NCBI GenBank assembly: GCA_947650285.1
Contig: CANTFL010001332.1
Location: 620,001-684,000 of the forward strand
DNA length: 64,000 bases
Origin: Hyaloperonospora brassicae
Taxonomy: Eukaryota; Oomycota; Peronosporomycetes; Peronosporales; Peronosporaceae
Direction of reading: 5' to 3'
Positions 11,525 to 22,476 of this stretch are shown here, in pieces. How positions within the stretch are numbered: the first letter of the stretch is position 1; each line of letters opens with the position of its first letter. The position numbers were made by a program, and so were the translations under genes. The notes under the pieces are model-generated. The model searched no databases. It saw only the letters and a program-made list of their open reading frames with translations, and was not told where the DNA came from.

Positions 11525-13365
11525 GCATTCATCAATTATTTGGTAATTTTGAACGCATTATTAGAGCCTGAAGTGTTCTAGTTTTGCTAAATCTATCAGG
11601 CAATCGACATCGTGTAAAACATTTGAGGTATAAGAGGTTCAAGTATCATGCCACGTGGCATCGAAATTGAGATCACGTCGGAGTTATGTACATTGTGGTG
11701 AAGATGCCATATAAGAGATGAAGGTTGCTAAAAAATGTGATTAGCTTTAAATTTGAACAACATGTTGACGCCCGATTCATCAAGCTTCAGAAATGCATGC
11801 GATACATAATACACAATAAATTAATTTGTAAATCGCGCATTTGCAGTGTAAACATTATAGACGTTGTATAATGGTGTAGGCGATATCAATAAATCCATCT
11901 ACGATTCCATAAATCAACCATGCGGTACAGACAATGCAACCTCTGATGTCATTAATACGCGATAAAAATGTGCGGCAGTTCTACTGATATAGCAGAAAAA
12001 ATGTAGTTGTATCTGGTCGAACCGCACTCTGAAATTATACTCGCGTTCAAGTTATTATCATACCTATATAAAGTGTGACACATACTATTCAAGGTATTGT
12101 TCATATTGATATAGTCGGCACGTGATATAATAGAATCCATCATATCAGCATGATTTTGTTCAACGGGCATGTATTTAGCAGATGCAAAGAAATCAAAGGG
12201 CCCCTTCTAATTTACTCAGTATTATAAACGTTTATTCAGTTGATCCAAACATGCAGACGTCTCTCAATTGACCCGGATATTTGTCGTTTTGAATTTCAAA
12301 CACATTGATTTCTATGCAACTATTGAGCTAAAAAAGTTCTTCATAACTCATAACAAAAATTAAAAGTTTAACGATTGTCTGCTATAGGACGCAGCGAAAA
12401 CGAAATGTATTGATTTCTAAGATCGAGTATCAGATAGAGTACGAATATAGAGCAGATTGAACATTTGTGTTGATATCGCGGCATTCTGGAAGATCACATT
12501 GGTTGTAGCAAATTACTAACAAAATAGTGGGATATGGTGAAGCCTTGTACTCGGTCAATCACCCATCCGACCTTCGGCTAAATATAGATCTAATTCACAT
12601 AAGTCCACTGAGAACGGTGCAACCTGCTTTGCTGGCTCTTACACAAGCTTACATAGATTTTATAGCATGATTGCAGTATCTGACACTTAGGTGAGTTTTG
12701 AATAAGTTGATGTGAGATGAGGTAGCATTGTAAAACTTGCGATCACCAATTCACCGCCACATCATGTGAATAGTGTAAAACTCTTTGATGTAGGTTTAGT
12801 CGAAAGACGATCATGATGACGATAATATATCTTTTTTTCAGCAAGAATCCATTATAAGCTGACTCAGAAAGCGCATTTGGATTGAAACGAATGCCAAACT
12901 TTTGATCATGCTAAGGGAGAGCTAATATGTTGCGACGATGATGCTACACGGGCGAAATGTAAAGATGTGGATAGGGCGATCAAGTGCTCTATTGCTCGAA
13001 TAGTTGGGACCGGTCTCCGCGCGGGTAATCGGGGATGTTCATGGCGTCCGTGATACGATAATATCGCATACATACCACTGCACGTTCCCAGGACATAACC
13101 AAATGGCCGTTGAAGCTAGAAAAAGTTACTGATTGGTCTTTATTAGCTTAAAGATCCCAATAAATGTCAATTGTGCGACGTTGCAATTATTTAGACTCTC
13201 TATTCTAACAAGCCTTTATCGTGTCGCATTGCATCACAAAAATTAAGTGAGTAAAGCTGAAAATATATATAAATATTTACGATATCAGCCGTCTTATGTG
13301 AATCCTTATAATAGTTGAAATGCACGATATTCGCATGACGCTTTCAATCAAGCAAGTCAGATCAT
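11525..13365. other. AT-rich tract without a recognised gene
   Basis: Nothing here forms a convincing coding region or repeat structure on either strand. Confidence 0.5.
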
Positions 13366-16300
13366 TCAACTCAACGCGATATAAAAGTAATCAGTGAAGG
13401 ATAACCGTTGCCGTGATATTTGAGAATGTGTAATCGACTTTATATACCTTCCATCTCGTATATGTCCCATCGAAAACATATTATGATGTATGCCCTCATA
13501 CATGAGCTCTCCGTCCACGGTGTCGTACGCCTTGCGAAATCTTGAAAGAAGATCGACTTGGCTATGGCTGACGCGAAGCGTTGGGTCTTCATGCGGCGAT
13601 GCTGTTCGAGCAACTATCATCCGTATCAGCTTGAGCATGTGTAGACATGAACAAAGCATTTTCAAGATATATCAATTTTGATTGGCAGTAACTCCCGCGA
13701 ACGAAACTCAAAAATCTTCGCAGAAGTCAATAACTGATTTATAGCAATAAGATTATCCGATGATTTGTTTCGTGAGACAAATTACCTATATTCCGCAATG
13801 TTATCACCTCCGTCTTATAAAATGAAAGTGGCATGTTTGCAACTTGCAAGTTGTGGTTGCTTACCTTCACCATCTTCGGCACCACTGACGCTGACGTGCC
13901 CTTGTTGAAGGCATCATTAAGAAGATCCGGACGTGCACTTTTTTGCCTGCTTAGATACGTTAAGTGCAAAGAAATCTTGCTTCCGTAAAGTTAAGCGTCA
14001 TCCTCTAGCTATCGGAGGATACTATGTAAGCGCCCGACTGAATTGGCCACAAGTAACCAAATAATCGGTACAATGCACCTTATTGGAATTTCGAGCCAAA
14101 CATTGTGGTAATGCTCATATTACTGGAGAAAGCAGGAACGTGCTTATAAATTGCCGTAACCGCTTGATTGCGTTCCCAGTCTTCCGCAGGCTTATAAGAC
14201 CAGCAAAGACGAGCAGTGGTCTGCTCGAAGTGTTGCATTTTTTGTAACTATTCACCTAGTTTCTCCTCCACTGTTGCGTGTATTGAAAAATGTATGGCAA
14301 GTAAGTTTTGCCTGTCCCGCTGCATATGTGCTGTTTGTGTCGATAGCGGCGTTGCCGTGCCCTCTTTCTGAATGATGTTATACATCTTTTGTTTTCCGAT
14401 ACATAAGCTCTTCATGGACGGATAAAAGTTTTCAGCCGACCTCGAAGTCTGCCATTACGTAAAGAAAGCTCGTGAATGACTTAGTCAGATTACCTGTCGG
14501 AATAGGATGCTTCACCATCTGACATTCGATATAATTAATTCCGCCCTCGTACACCTATATAAACTTTTACTTCCTGGTGGTCATATCGTTGATGTAGCGG
14601 GAGAAATTTCACACACATGACTGCGGCAGACCATCTTTATGTGGTGTGACACAGGGAAACCTGGCTTTCTTTCGTCCCTCTTCATTCGAAAAGTAATCGA
14701 CTGGATCGATATAACCATCGTCGATGCGTGTGTGCAAAGCAACTAAATGTCGACCTGATTGTGTTTTTTAAGAATTATGTTGTGATCCAGAATTTCAAGG
14801 CTTCTAGGCCGTTGATCAAAATGATGATTGAAGAACGGTCATCGTTCACAAATATAAATCGAGAAGCAGGAAATTGTTGGGTGGTATTTTCAGCTGGATA
14901 GGGATGAATGATTTTTTTTGGTTGTGCCGTAGAGTAGGTGAGTTTGCATTATACAAGACTAACCGCGATCGAGACAGCCATGGCGCGCCTGCTTCACAGA
15001 TCATGTTGTCATCCAGCCGCATAATTATAGAATAATGTGTCAGCAAAATCGATATAATTACTGCCCGCGATGATCTAGTTCTCCAGTATGAGAGCGGCAG
15101 ATGGTCGACATCACAGTGTTTTCGAGATTTGCCTATCGAAAGCTTATTTCTAGCTTTATCGAAGACGTTGACGTGGGTTACTTATATGGATCATACGTGA
15201 GGTCAATGACGGACGTCCCCGCATCTTCAAGGAGACATCTTAACGACCATGCACTGTTATATATACACGCGCTTTACGAGTGACGAACTTGATATCCTCG
15301 TGATACAAATTTACATGCGAGCGCTGGGCGGACACGCCCTACAACCATTTGGATGGCATTGCATACCTCCCGAATAAATTAGAGTCCAAAGGCCGTCATG
15401 TCGCAAATTAGATGCTAGCGTTTCCTTAAATCTGACGTTATAATACCAGGAGATTCTTTTTTCGACTAGTGTTATGGCGGAGGAGAAGAAGTTTTGACCG
15501 GCCGCCAGTAGATCTGCTGTTCACCTTCCGAATTGCAAGTCAAAAAGAAGGTGACATTTTTTCGTAGACGCTGCAGGTGCGGTTTCTCCTTTTACTAGAG
15601 AAAAGACCAATGCCTCTTGTCCACCCAAAGAACCCGCAATTATGGTCGTACATAATGGTGCACATCAGATGCTAAGCTAAATCGAACCTTATTCCGAGAT
15701 CAAGATACTGTCAAAAAAGTCATATGATGCGTGTTTTTTCGCGCCCATGCACCTACAATCGTCAGTGATATCAATTAGAGAAGCTAAATAGGAATGGGAA
15801 TTCCGGTGCATAGTGCTGGGAATTCGGTGACGTAGCCATTCTTTGTCAGGGGTCGAAGTCTTCTTTTTACGAGGATCTCAGACCTTTCAGGAGACAATTT
15901 CTTCCACTCATGCGTAGACCAGTGAAATATAACTTGAATGTCTGGACTGTCGAACAGCTCCTCTAGGAAGACCAATCGGCGAACTTAGTGAAGAAAAATA
16001 GCCGGACTTGTTATTCTAGCCTCATGCAAGCTTCTGACGAGCTATGAGATGTTGATTATGATGCTGCATATATCACCGGTCATTTGAGAGGTAAGAATTG
16101 CCATTCAGCCGACCAGTCGTCTCGGTCATTGTTACCTTCCAGAGTTTTAATATTTTCATAAACAAGTTCGTTACCGTTGTGCTCTTATTTGAGAACAGTC
16201 GAAATGTGTGCCTTCCACCACATTGCACCCACAATATAATTTTAAATAGACTGGAATCATGGTCCCACTTTCTCCTCTCCGTAACAGATGTATTCATAGC

Positions 16301-16588
16301 GTCGGAATGTGTACGCGAATGAGCGAAAAGTAGGTGTGATCCACGACTGGCTTGCTGTGTAACAGTTGCGCCGTTCAATATATCAAGAGTCGTAGTCACA
16401 TTAGAGTCTGTTTTCTGAAGTGTTTCGACGAGTGCGCGTGGGTATGTACAGACAAGGTCATGCTGGGCTACGATGGCTCCGCCAGGTAGGACTTTATGGG
16501 TTGCTCCAATGATTTTGGCCTTGTCCGGGTCAAAAAATCCTATTTTATGGATACATCGAGTAGTGCTGTGATGTTGATCATATAACAT
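13366..16588 (-). other. Unidentified decayed coding region: several same-strand ORFs
   Basis: Four protein-like ORFs sit on the minus strand: 16588-16073 (171 codons), 15975-15784, 13969-13739 and 13665-13366. A further open stretch near 14560-14390 reads VYEGGINYIECQMVKHPIPT. They occupy different frames and are separated by stops. The longest contains KAKIIGATHKVLPGGAIVAQ and LVETLQKTDSNVTTTLDIL. I recognise no family, and the link between the ORFs is only strand and spacing. They could be one broken large gene, such as a transposon or viral-type insertion, or chance ORFs. The 171-codon frame in AT-rich DNA is the best support for former coding. Confidence 0.3.
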
Positions 16589-17207
16589 TAAATGAGCGGA
16601 CGAAGCTGCGCAGGATTCAATTTGGATGGCTGAATAATGTTAGACTGGCTGCGATAATTAGGTGATATTCGATTGCTTTCTCTCGGCCATTTTGTTCGTA
16701 GTCGTTTGAGTAGGATCATATGTTTCGTTTGCTGAGCTCGCATAATATCCCATCTCCCATGTGGAGAATAGAAATGACGCGTTGGTGGAAAGATGCGTCA
16801 TTCCAAGAGTATCACTGCTTCCGTACTCTGCTGCACCGATGACTGATCTGATATAAGAAGGAGCAGAGGAGACAATTTGCTTTGAAGTTACCTAGATTGA
16901 TCCGACATCTCCTTACGGGGCATCGTAAATTCCGACTTACGTTCTGCATTGAATAGACTTGTCGATCGTGCGCGTAGTTGTCCTCCATATGCAAATACTT
17001 CTCATCCTGTTAGCAACATATGATGCCACCCATAGGGATCCGAGCTCGTCGCTCGAACCTAAAGATGAATTGAATACAGTTTGCGCTAATGACATTTCAA
17101 CTGATTTTAAGTCTCTGGTTGCATTAACTCACGCATTTTCAGTAGAAAAAATAAACTCGCATATCGTGTAGGAAATTAATAGGTCGTGGCTTCATAGAAA
17201 TGATATG
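16589..17207. other. Non-coding flank of the copia insertion
   Basis: No recognised gene. A 60-codon minus ORF at 16812-16994 contains a CPVRRC motif but is too short to judge. Confidence 0.4.
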
Positions 17208-17212
17208 CTTAT

Positions 17213-17561
17213 TGTTAGAGCGTAGTAGTGCACTTGGTGCAAAGCAGGTGGAAGTAAAAGTGAAATATATTGAGTGTTTAGCACGAACTTCCTTAACAAT
17301 ATGATATGTATGACCAGACAAAACGAAACTGCAACTTGACTATAACAAGTCACATATGACGTCCGTCTCTCGCAGTCCCATGTGTCAACCTGTCACATGG
17401 CGACCGTCTCTCGCGGTCCCATGTGTCACCCTGTCACATGGCGACCGTCTCTCGTGGTCCCATGTGTCACCCTGTAACATGGTGACCAGCCAATCAAATG
17501 ACACCGTACCATGGTATAGTACTTGAACCTAGAAACCTGTCAAATACGATAGTTTCTAACA
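17213..17561 (-). repeat. Copia 3' LTR (349 bp)
   Basis: It matches the other LTR over its whole length except scattered substitutions and one missing copy of a 41-bp internal repeat (unit around CATGGCGACCGTCTCTCG). It has three such units against four in the 5' LTR. The pol reading frame runs two codons into this LTR (GAG TGT TAG). Confidence 0.93.
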
Positions 17562-19145
17562 CTCATCCTCGGTGTTAGCCTGTGTGGCCTTCAACTTGAG
17601 CATGGCTCTCAACTATTCCATCCTGGGTGCCGGCAACGACTTCGTCAGTATGTCGGTCACCATGTCCTATGACCGCACGAATCGAGACACCACAGTCCCT
17701 TTTTGGGTGTGATGACAAATGTACTTAGAACGTATGGTTACGTGCTTGGCGCTCGAGACACTTTTCTCTGATTCGAGCTGTTTGATCGCCGCTTGATTGT
17801 CGATCCACATCGGCATCGGCTCACGCACTTATAGCTTCAGCTCGCATAGCATTTCCTTCGTGCCAAGCAACTCTCGGTCAGCTTGTGAGGCAGAGATAAA
17901 CTCGGCTTCCATCGTGCTCAACGATACGCCTGATTGCTTCTTGCACAACCACAGAATCAAAGCACCATTTAAAGTCAGTACACATCCCGAGATTGACTTA
18001 AGATCGGCCTTATCCGCAGCGAAGTCAGCGTCGTTCCAGCATTCGACCCGAATATCTTCTGATGTAAGCCCCTTACCGTCCAAGTGCAGCTTCAAATTCT
18101 TGGACATCTTTAGATATCGCAAGATGCGCTTCGCGGTCTTCCAATCTCGAAGAGTCGGCTTGTGCGTTCTCCTTGTCTCCTTGTTCACGGCAAAGCAGAT
18201 GTCTGGACGCGTGCATCTCGCTATCCATAGCAGACTACCCACCAGTGACTGAAATGACTTCATACTCGGGTCGCCTTTCGCTCCTCGTGCTAGTAAGTAC
18301 GCAGCGTCGTCTTCGGCGTCCATGTTGCACTCGTCTCCGATAGGTGTGCGTACCCCATTCGACGACTTTATACCGAAGTCTCTCAACAGCAAATCGATTG
18401 TCGGTTCTTGGTCCAGGACGTAGCCACTTGAACCGTCAAGTTTAATCCGTAGTACAAGGAATTTGTTCACAATTCCCAGATCCTTGATGCATAGAGAGGA
18501 CATGTCCTTGAAAAACTCGTCGCCAGCACTTTGTCTAGTGCCTGTGACCAACAGGTCGTCCACGTAAACACCAACCATCGTGCATATCTTGCCTTTGTAC
18601 TTGAAATACAAGCACATGTCCGTGGTACATTGCTGATACCCACTTTCTCGTATCTTGGAGTCAAGTAATTTGATCCATAGTCGTCCACCTTGTTTAAGTC
18701 CGTATAGCGATTTCTTCAGCAATAATGCTAGATCGTTTGGGGTCTTCACATTCAGGTCCTTCATCTCTTTTTCCTTCACTGCCATCCCCTTCGGCACCTT
18801 CATGTAAATGTCCAGGTTTTCCTCCTTTTCAGACTTGACGTACGCATTCGGTACATCACCATGACGAGCTGGCACGTTCCAGCGTCTCGAGAGCACCAGG
18901 ATCAGCTTTACCGTTCCCAGATCCATGACCGCTGAGAACGTGAGAGTATAGTCTACTCCGAACACTTGTTCGTTCCCGCAGACGACCAGGCGAGCCTTGT
19001 ATCGCTCGATGTCCCCGTTTGCGTCGGTCTTCGTTTTGTAGACCCACTTGTTGTGTAGAACATGTGCATCCTTTGGCGGCACTACAACCGTCCAAACATC
19101 GTTTGACTTCAAAGCATCCAGCTCTTCGCTCATAGCGACTTGCAA
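17562..19145 (-). pseudogene. Copia reverse transcriptase and RNase H
   Basis: The open frame 19145-17829 carries the RT domain. It starts with the conserved LDALKSNDVWTVV and NKWVYKTKTDANG blocks, has the catalytic YVDD (VGVYVDDLLVTG), then RPDICFAVN. RNase H follows with ADFAADKADLKSISGCVLTL and KKQSGVSLSTMEAEFISAS. A TAA after CELKL ends the frame. The same frame then continues recognisably (MWIDNQAAIKQLESEK, KHVTIRSKYI) with two more stops, up to the LTR. RT and RNase H act in the cytoplasmic particle to copy the element's RNA. This copy cannot make a full-length RNase H. Confidence 0.9.
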
Positions 19146-19355
19146 CTGTTCGCGGTGGTCACTGTTGAAATCTTCGCCATAGTGCTTCGGGTCTTGTACA
19201 ATGACCGCATTTACGACGTCGTGCCGGTCAACAGGTTGTTCGGTTGAGGTTTCTTCAATCTCTCGCTTGCTCGTGGACCTTGTACGATGCTTATTCCTCG
19301 TCCAAACCGACCGTCGTCCTTTGTGATTCCTCGCAAGTCGTTTATTGACGTTTCG

Positions 19356-20321
19356 TTATCGTATCGTGTCCGTCCAGCAGTCCAAGCGTGACTCCTCCTG
19401 ACGGTCGGCTCCATTCAGGTCGGGTCCGAGTTCCGCGTCTCGAACATCCTTTGTAGCTTCGATTTTTCGAACGTGTTGCGTCACTGCAATCACCTTGTCC
19501 TTGGGGATGTACACCTTGTATCCCTTCATCTCAGCACCCTTTCCAATGATGATGCCTGCTTTACCACGTTCACCGAGTGATTTATTCTTGGCGTCGACGT
19601 GCACCGTGCATGTCGATCCGAAGGCGACGATGTCGTTAAGCGCAGGCACCTTGTTCGTAAGAATCTCCATTGGAGACGCTCCTCGTAGGTTGGCCTTGGT
19701 TCTACTTCGATTCAGTATGTATGACGCGTACTCGGCAGCGTCACCCCAGAATGTCTTCGGTAAGTTTGAAGCAAACAGCATGCTTCGAACCATATTCATG
19801 ATGGTTCGATGCATCCGCTCAGCCTTGCCATTACTGGCTTGGCTTCGAGCCTCGCTCACTTGACGGGACACACCAGTTGTCGAGCAAAATCCATCCAGGG
19901 TCTTGTATACACCTCCCCCGTCCGTGCGTAGTACGTGGACCTTGCAGTTGAACTCGCGCTCGAAGCTCATCAAGAATTGCTTGAACCTGAGGGCGGCAGC
20001 ATCCTTGGTCTTGGCGAAAAAAATGCGACAATAATTCGATCTATGGTCGATGAAGTTGACCAAATAGCGATTTCCCAAGCGATCATGCGGGGTCATCGGA
20101 CCTTTGAGGTCGGAGCATTTTACTCCTCCTATCACGTCGATATGGGAGTTGGCTCCCGTATCCTTCCCTGACTGTGTCACTTTGCTCTGTTTTCCTTGAG
20201 CACAAGCCATGCACTTCTCACGTCTCGTATCCGTCAGCCTTATGCCCGAGCCTGGGTCTTTGGCCATCTTGACAATAGTTTCAACACATAGGTGCCCCAG
20301 TCGGCGATGAAATTGCATCAA
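19356..20321 (-). pseudogene. Copia integrase
   Basis: The frame begins with the HHCC zinc module (HRRLGHLCVETIVKM then CMACAQGKQSK). The DDE core follows: D in KCSDLKGPM, D in VHVLRTDGGGVY and E in SNGKAERMHRTIM. SASYILNRSRTKANLRG-type sequence and the GKAGIIIGKGAEMKGYKVY block follow as in other copia elements. The ORF ends at 19356, while the linker to RT continues in another frame (19414-19211), so a shift separates integrase from RT. The GAG-to-integrase frames also differ, which implies at least three breaks in what should be one polyprotein. Confidence 0.9.
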
Positions 20322-20971
20322 GGTACCACACTGAACATCCGAGTCGGATTCATATTCAGGTGATTGAGAACATCCATCATCCCCTCTTGTGGTGTGTCAA
20401 CAATGCCCTTCCTGTGGTATTGCACTGCAATGAATAGTACGTTGTTGCATCGCTCCAAATCCATGACTGGGACACCACCAATTCCTGAGGTCAACACGCG
20501 CTTCCCTCTCCGGTACTCCAGTACGCAACCCTTAGCTTCAAGCTTTCCATAGGAGAGTATGTTCCTCTCGAGGTTTTCCGCGTATTTCACATCGAGGAGC
20601 GTCACCGATTTCATCACTCTGAGTGCGAGGACTTTAATCTCAACAGTACCTTGATGGGTGATCCGCAGCACACTTATATCGGAGGCTGCGGTCAGGCATT
20701 CCCTTTGGCAAGGAGTCGAGTTGATGAGGAGGCTGAGATCGTTGACCAAATGACGGCTAGATCCAGTGTCGAGTATCCACTGACTCTCATGTGTACCCGT
20801 GCTGCCGTCAATTGTGAAGACGAAGTTCGCTCTCGGGTTCTTCTTTTTCCTTTGCTGAGGACGCATCACCCTGATATTTCCTACTTCTCCGCACAGGTAA
20901 CATGATCGATTGTCACTTCGCTCTTGGCTCTTGTGTTTGAGCTTCGCCTTCACATCTTTTAAAGCTTCCAC
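20318..20971 (-). pseudogene. Copia zinc knuckle and aspartic protease
   Basis: The segment begins with a gag-end zinc knuckle whose expected C-X2-C-X4-H-X4-C is damaged: CYLCGEVGNIRVMRP keeps both first cysteines but has N and R at the His and last Cys positions. The protease follows with the active-site DTG in SQWILDTGSSRHLVND. After it come GTVEIKVLALRVMKSVTLLD and YAENLERNILSYGKLEAKGC, standard for copia protease (gNLlSvgkL). It overlaps the gag frame by 13 bp and the integrase frame by 4 bp, consistent with simple indels in a formerly continuous reading frame. Confidence 0.88.
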
Positions 20972-22077
20972 GACGTTGACGACGTCCCGTCTGAGGTTTT
21001 GGCCGGCGTGTCCACCTCAGTAGACTGCGCAAATTGCGCCAATTTCTCAGCTTGACGTAGATGGTTCACTCGGTGAATGTTAAACATGGACAACATTGTC
21101 TTGCGCATCTGCGGATCGGCATAGTGTACAATGATGTCCAGCACCAAGCTGTCTGTACCGCCGCAGGCATCGCTGACAGCTGTGAGGTACAAAAAATGGT
21201 CTGTCCAGCTTCTGTGCATTGCCTTCGGTGCCGTGAAGAGATTCATGCTTTGCGCCGGCGATATCTTGGTGCTGAAGGTCTGCAACAATTGTTGCATAGC
21301 AAGCTCCAAGGTTTGGCTTTCGCGCCACCAAGTCTCGACCTGCCGACGGTAGTACGTCTGCGACTTGCCTGCCAGGTGTTGTCCAAGGACATTAACCTTG
21401 ATGTCCTCCGGCCATCCAAACCCGCACGCGCGCTCCGCGAAACCGATTTGGCGGACAAATTCCTTGCCCCATTCAAGGAACCCGCTACCCAGACCATGGT
21501 AGAGTTCCTTGCCGTCAAAGGGTTGATTCGCGAGTTTCCGATGACGTGCGTCCGGCATCCCTGCAGCTTGCTGCCCAGGGTGTACATACATTCCGTTCGG
21601 CATACCCACACCAGGGTAATATCCCGCAGGCATCTCTTGCCTAGGTTGTGCTGGTCCTGGTGTCGGACCCATGTTGACGTCCTCCACGACCGGGCTCACT
21701 GGTCGTTCGTCACCATATCCTTGCATGTGATGTCTTGCCCCGAAATATGTCGCTGGCGACACATACGGGGACCTTTTGGGAGGAGGGGTGTGCTCCAAAG
21801 CCTGGAGGGTCATTCCCGCTCCTACTCCCAGGGCCGAGCCAAAAACTGACTTTGGTGACCCCTGCCGGTCCTTTCCACCTTGCTTGTTATGGGAGGCCTC
21901 CATCCGATTCATCCGTTCGGATAGGTCCCCGAGCATGGCTAGCACTTGGTCCATCGCCCCTCTAAGAGCTGCCAACTTTTCATCCAGGTGGCCGTCGGTA
22001 GCCTTGTTGAAACCACCGACGATCACATCAGGTGCAGCTTGATCGGCCGCACCCGCAACACGCTTAATTGGGCTCAT
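20959..22077 (-). CDS. Copia Gag (capsid) protein
   Basis: This 372-codon frame starts with an ATG inside the primer-binding site, four bases from the 5' LTR. The N-terminal third is low-complexity (GAADQAAPD, then P/G/M-rich linker). A capsid-type helical domain follows (FLEWGKEFVRQIGFAERACGF, YYRRQVETWWRES, ARS-like helices to HRVNHLRQAEKLAQFAQST). Gag builds the virus-like particle. The frame is intact and is the best preserved part of the element. Confidence 0.88.
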   Translation of the reverse strand: MSPIKRVAGAADQAAPDVIVGGFNKATDGHLDEKLAALRGAMDQVLAMLGDLSERMNRMEASHNKQGGKDRQGSPKSVFGSALGVGAGMTLQALEHTPPPKRSPYVSPATYFGARHHMQGYGDERPVSPVVEDVNMGPTPGPAQPRQEMPAGYYPGVGMPNGMYVHPGQQAAGMPDARHRKLANQPFDGKELYHGLGSGFLEWGKEFVRQIGFAERACGFGWPEDIKVNVLGQHLAGKSQTYYRRQVETWWRESQTLELAMQQLLQTFSTKISPAQSMNLFTAPKAMHRSWTDHFLYLTAVSDACGGTDSLVLDIIVHYADPQMRKTMLSMFNIHRVNHLRQAEKLAQFAQSTEVDTPAKTSDGTSSTSWKL

Positions 22078-22080
22078 AAC
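22068..22080 (-). promoter_or_regulatory. Copia primer-binding site (initiator tRNA-Met anticodon type)
   Basis: Directly after the 5' LTR the minus strand reads GGTTATGAGCCC. This is complementary to GGGCUCAUAACC, the anticodon-loop region of eukaryotic initiator tRNA-Met, rather than to a tRNA 3' end. Drosophila copia and yeast Ty5 use such half-tRNA priming. The Gag start codon lies inside the site. Confidence 0.75.
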
Positions 22081-22081
22081 C

Positions 22082-22471
22082 TGTTAGAGCGTAGTAGTGC
22101 ACATAGTGCAAAGCAGGTGGAAGTAAAAGTGAAATATATTGAGTGTTTAGCACAACTTTTCTCAACAATACGATATGTATGACCAGACAAAACGAAACTG
22201 CAACTTGACTATAACAAGTCACATATGACGTCCGTCTCTCGCAGTCCCATGTGTCAACCTGTCACATGGCGACCGTCTCTCGCGGTCCCATGTGTCACCC
22301 TGTCACATGGCGACCGTCTCTCGTGGTCCCATGTGTCACCCTGTCACATGGCGACCGTCTCTCGTGGTCCCATGTGTCACCCTGTCACATGGTGACCAGC
22401 CAATCAGGTGACACCGTACCATGTTATAGTACTTGAACCTAGAAACCTGTCAAATACGATGGTTTCCAACA
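22082..22471 (-). repeat. Copia 5' LTR (390 bp)
   Basis: It carries TG..CA ends and four tandem 41-bp units within (22230-22400), one more than the 3' LTR. It contains the element's promoter by position. No TATA box was obvious to me. Confidence 0.93.
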
Positions 22472-22476
22472 CTTAT

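Larger units (their letters stand above)
17213..22471 (-). mobile_element. Ty1/copia LTR retrotransposon, structurally complete, coding region broken
   Basis: The element is flanked by CTTAT target duplications (17208-17212 and 22472-22476). Both LTRs begin TGTTAG and end in AACA. On the minus strand the order is gag, protease, integrase, RT-RNase H, which defines copia (integrase before RT). The perfect target duplication and similar LTRs indicate a moderately recent insertion, yet the coding frame is interrupted several times, so this copy is non-autonomous now. The total length of 5.26 kb is normal for the family. Confidence 0.95.

Noticed and set aside
17340..17520. Regular repeats of about 41 bp that might suggest a CRISPR array (also 22210-22400)
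   Set aside because: The units are contiguous with no unique spacers and occur in both copies of an LTR; the genome is eukaryotic.
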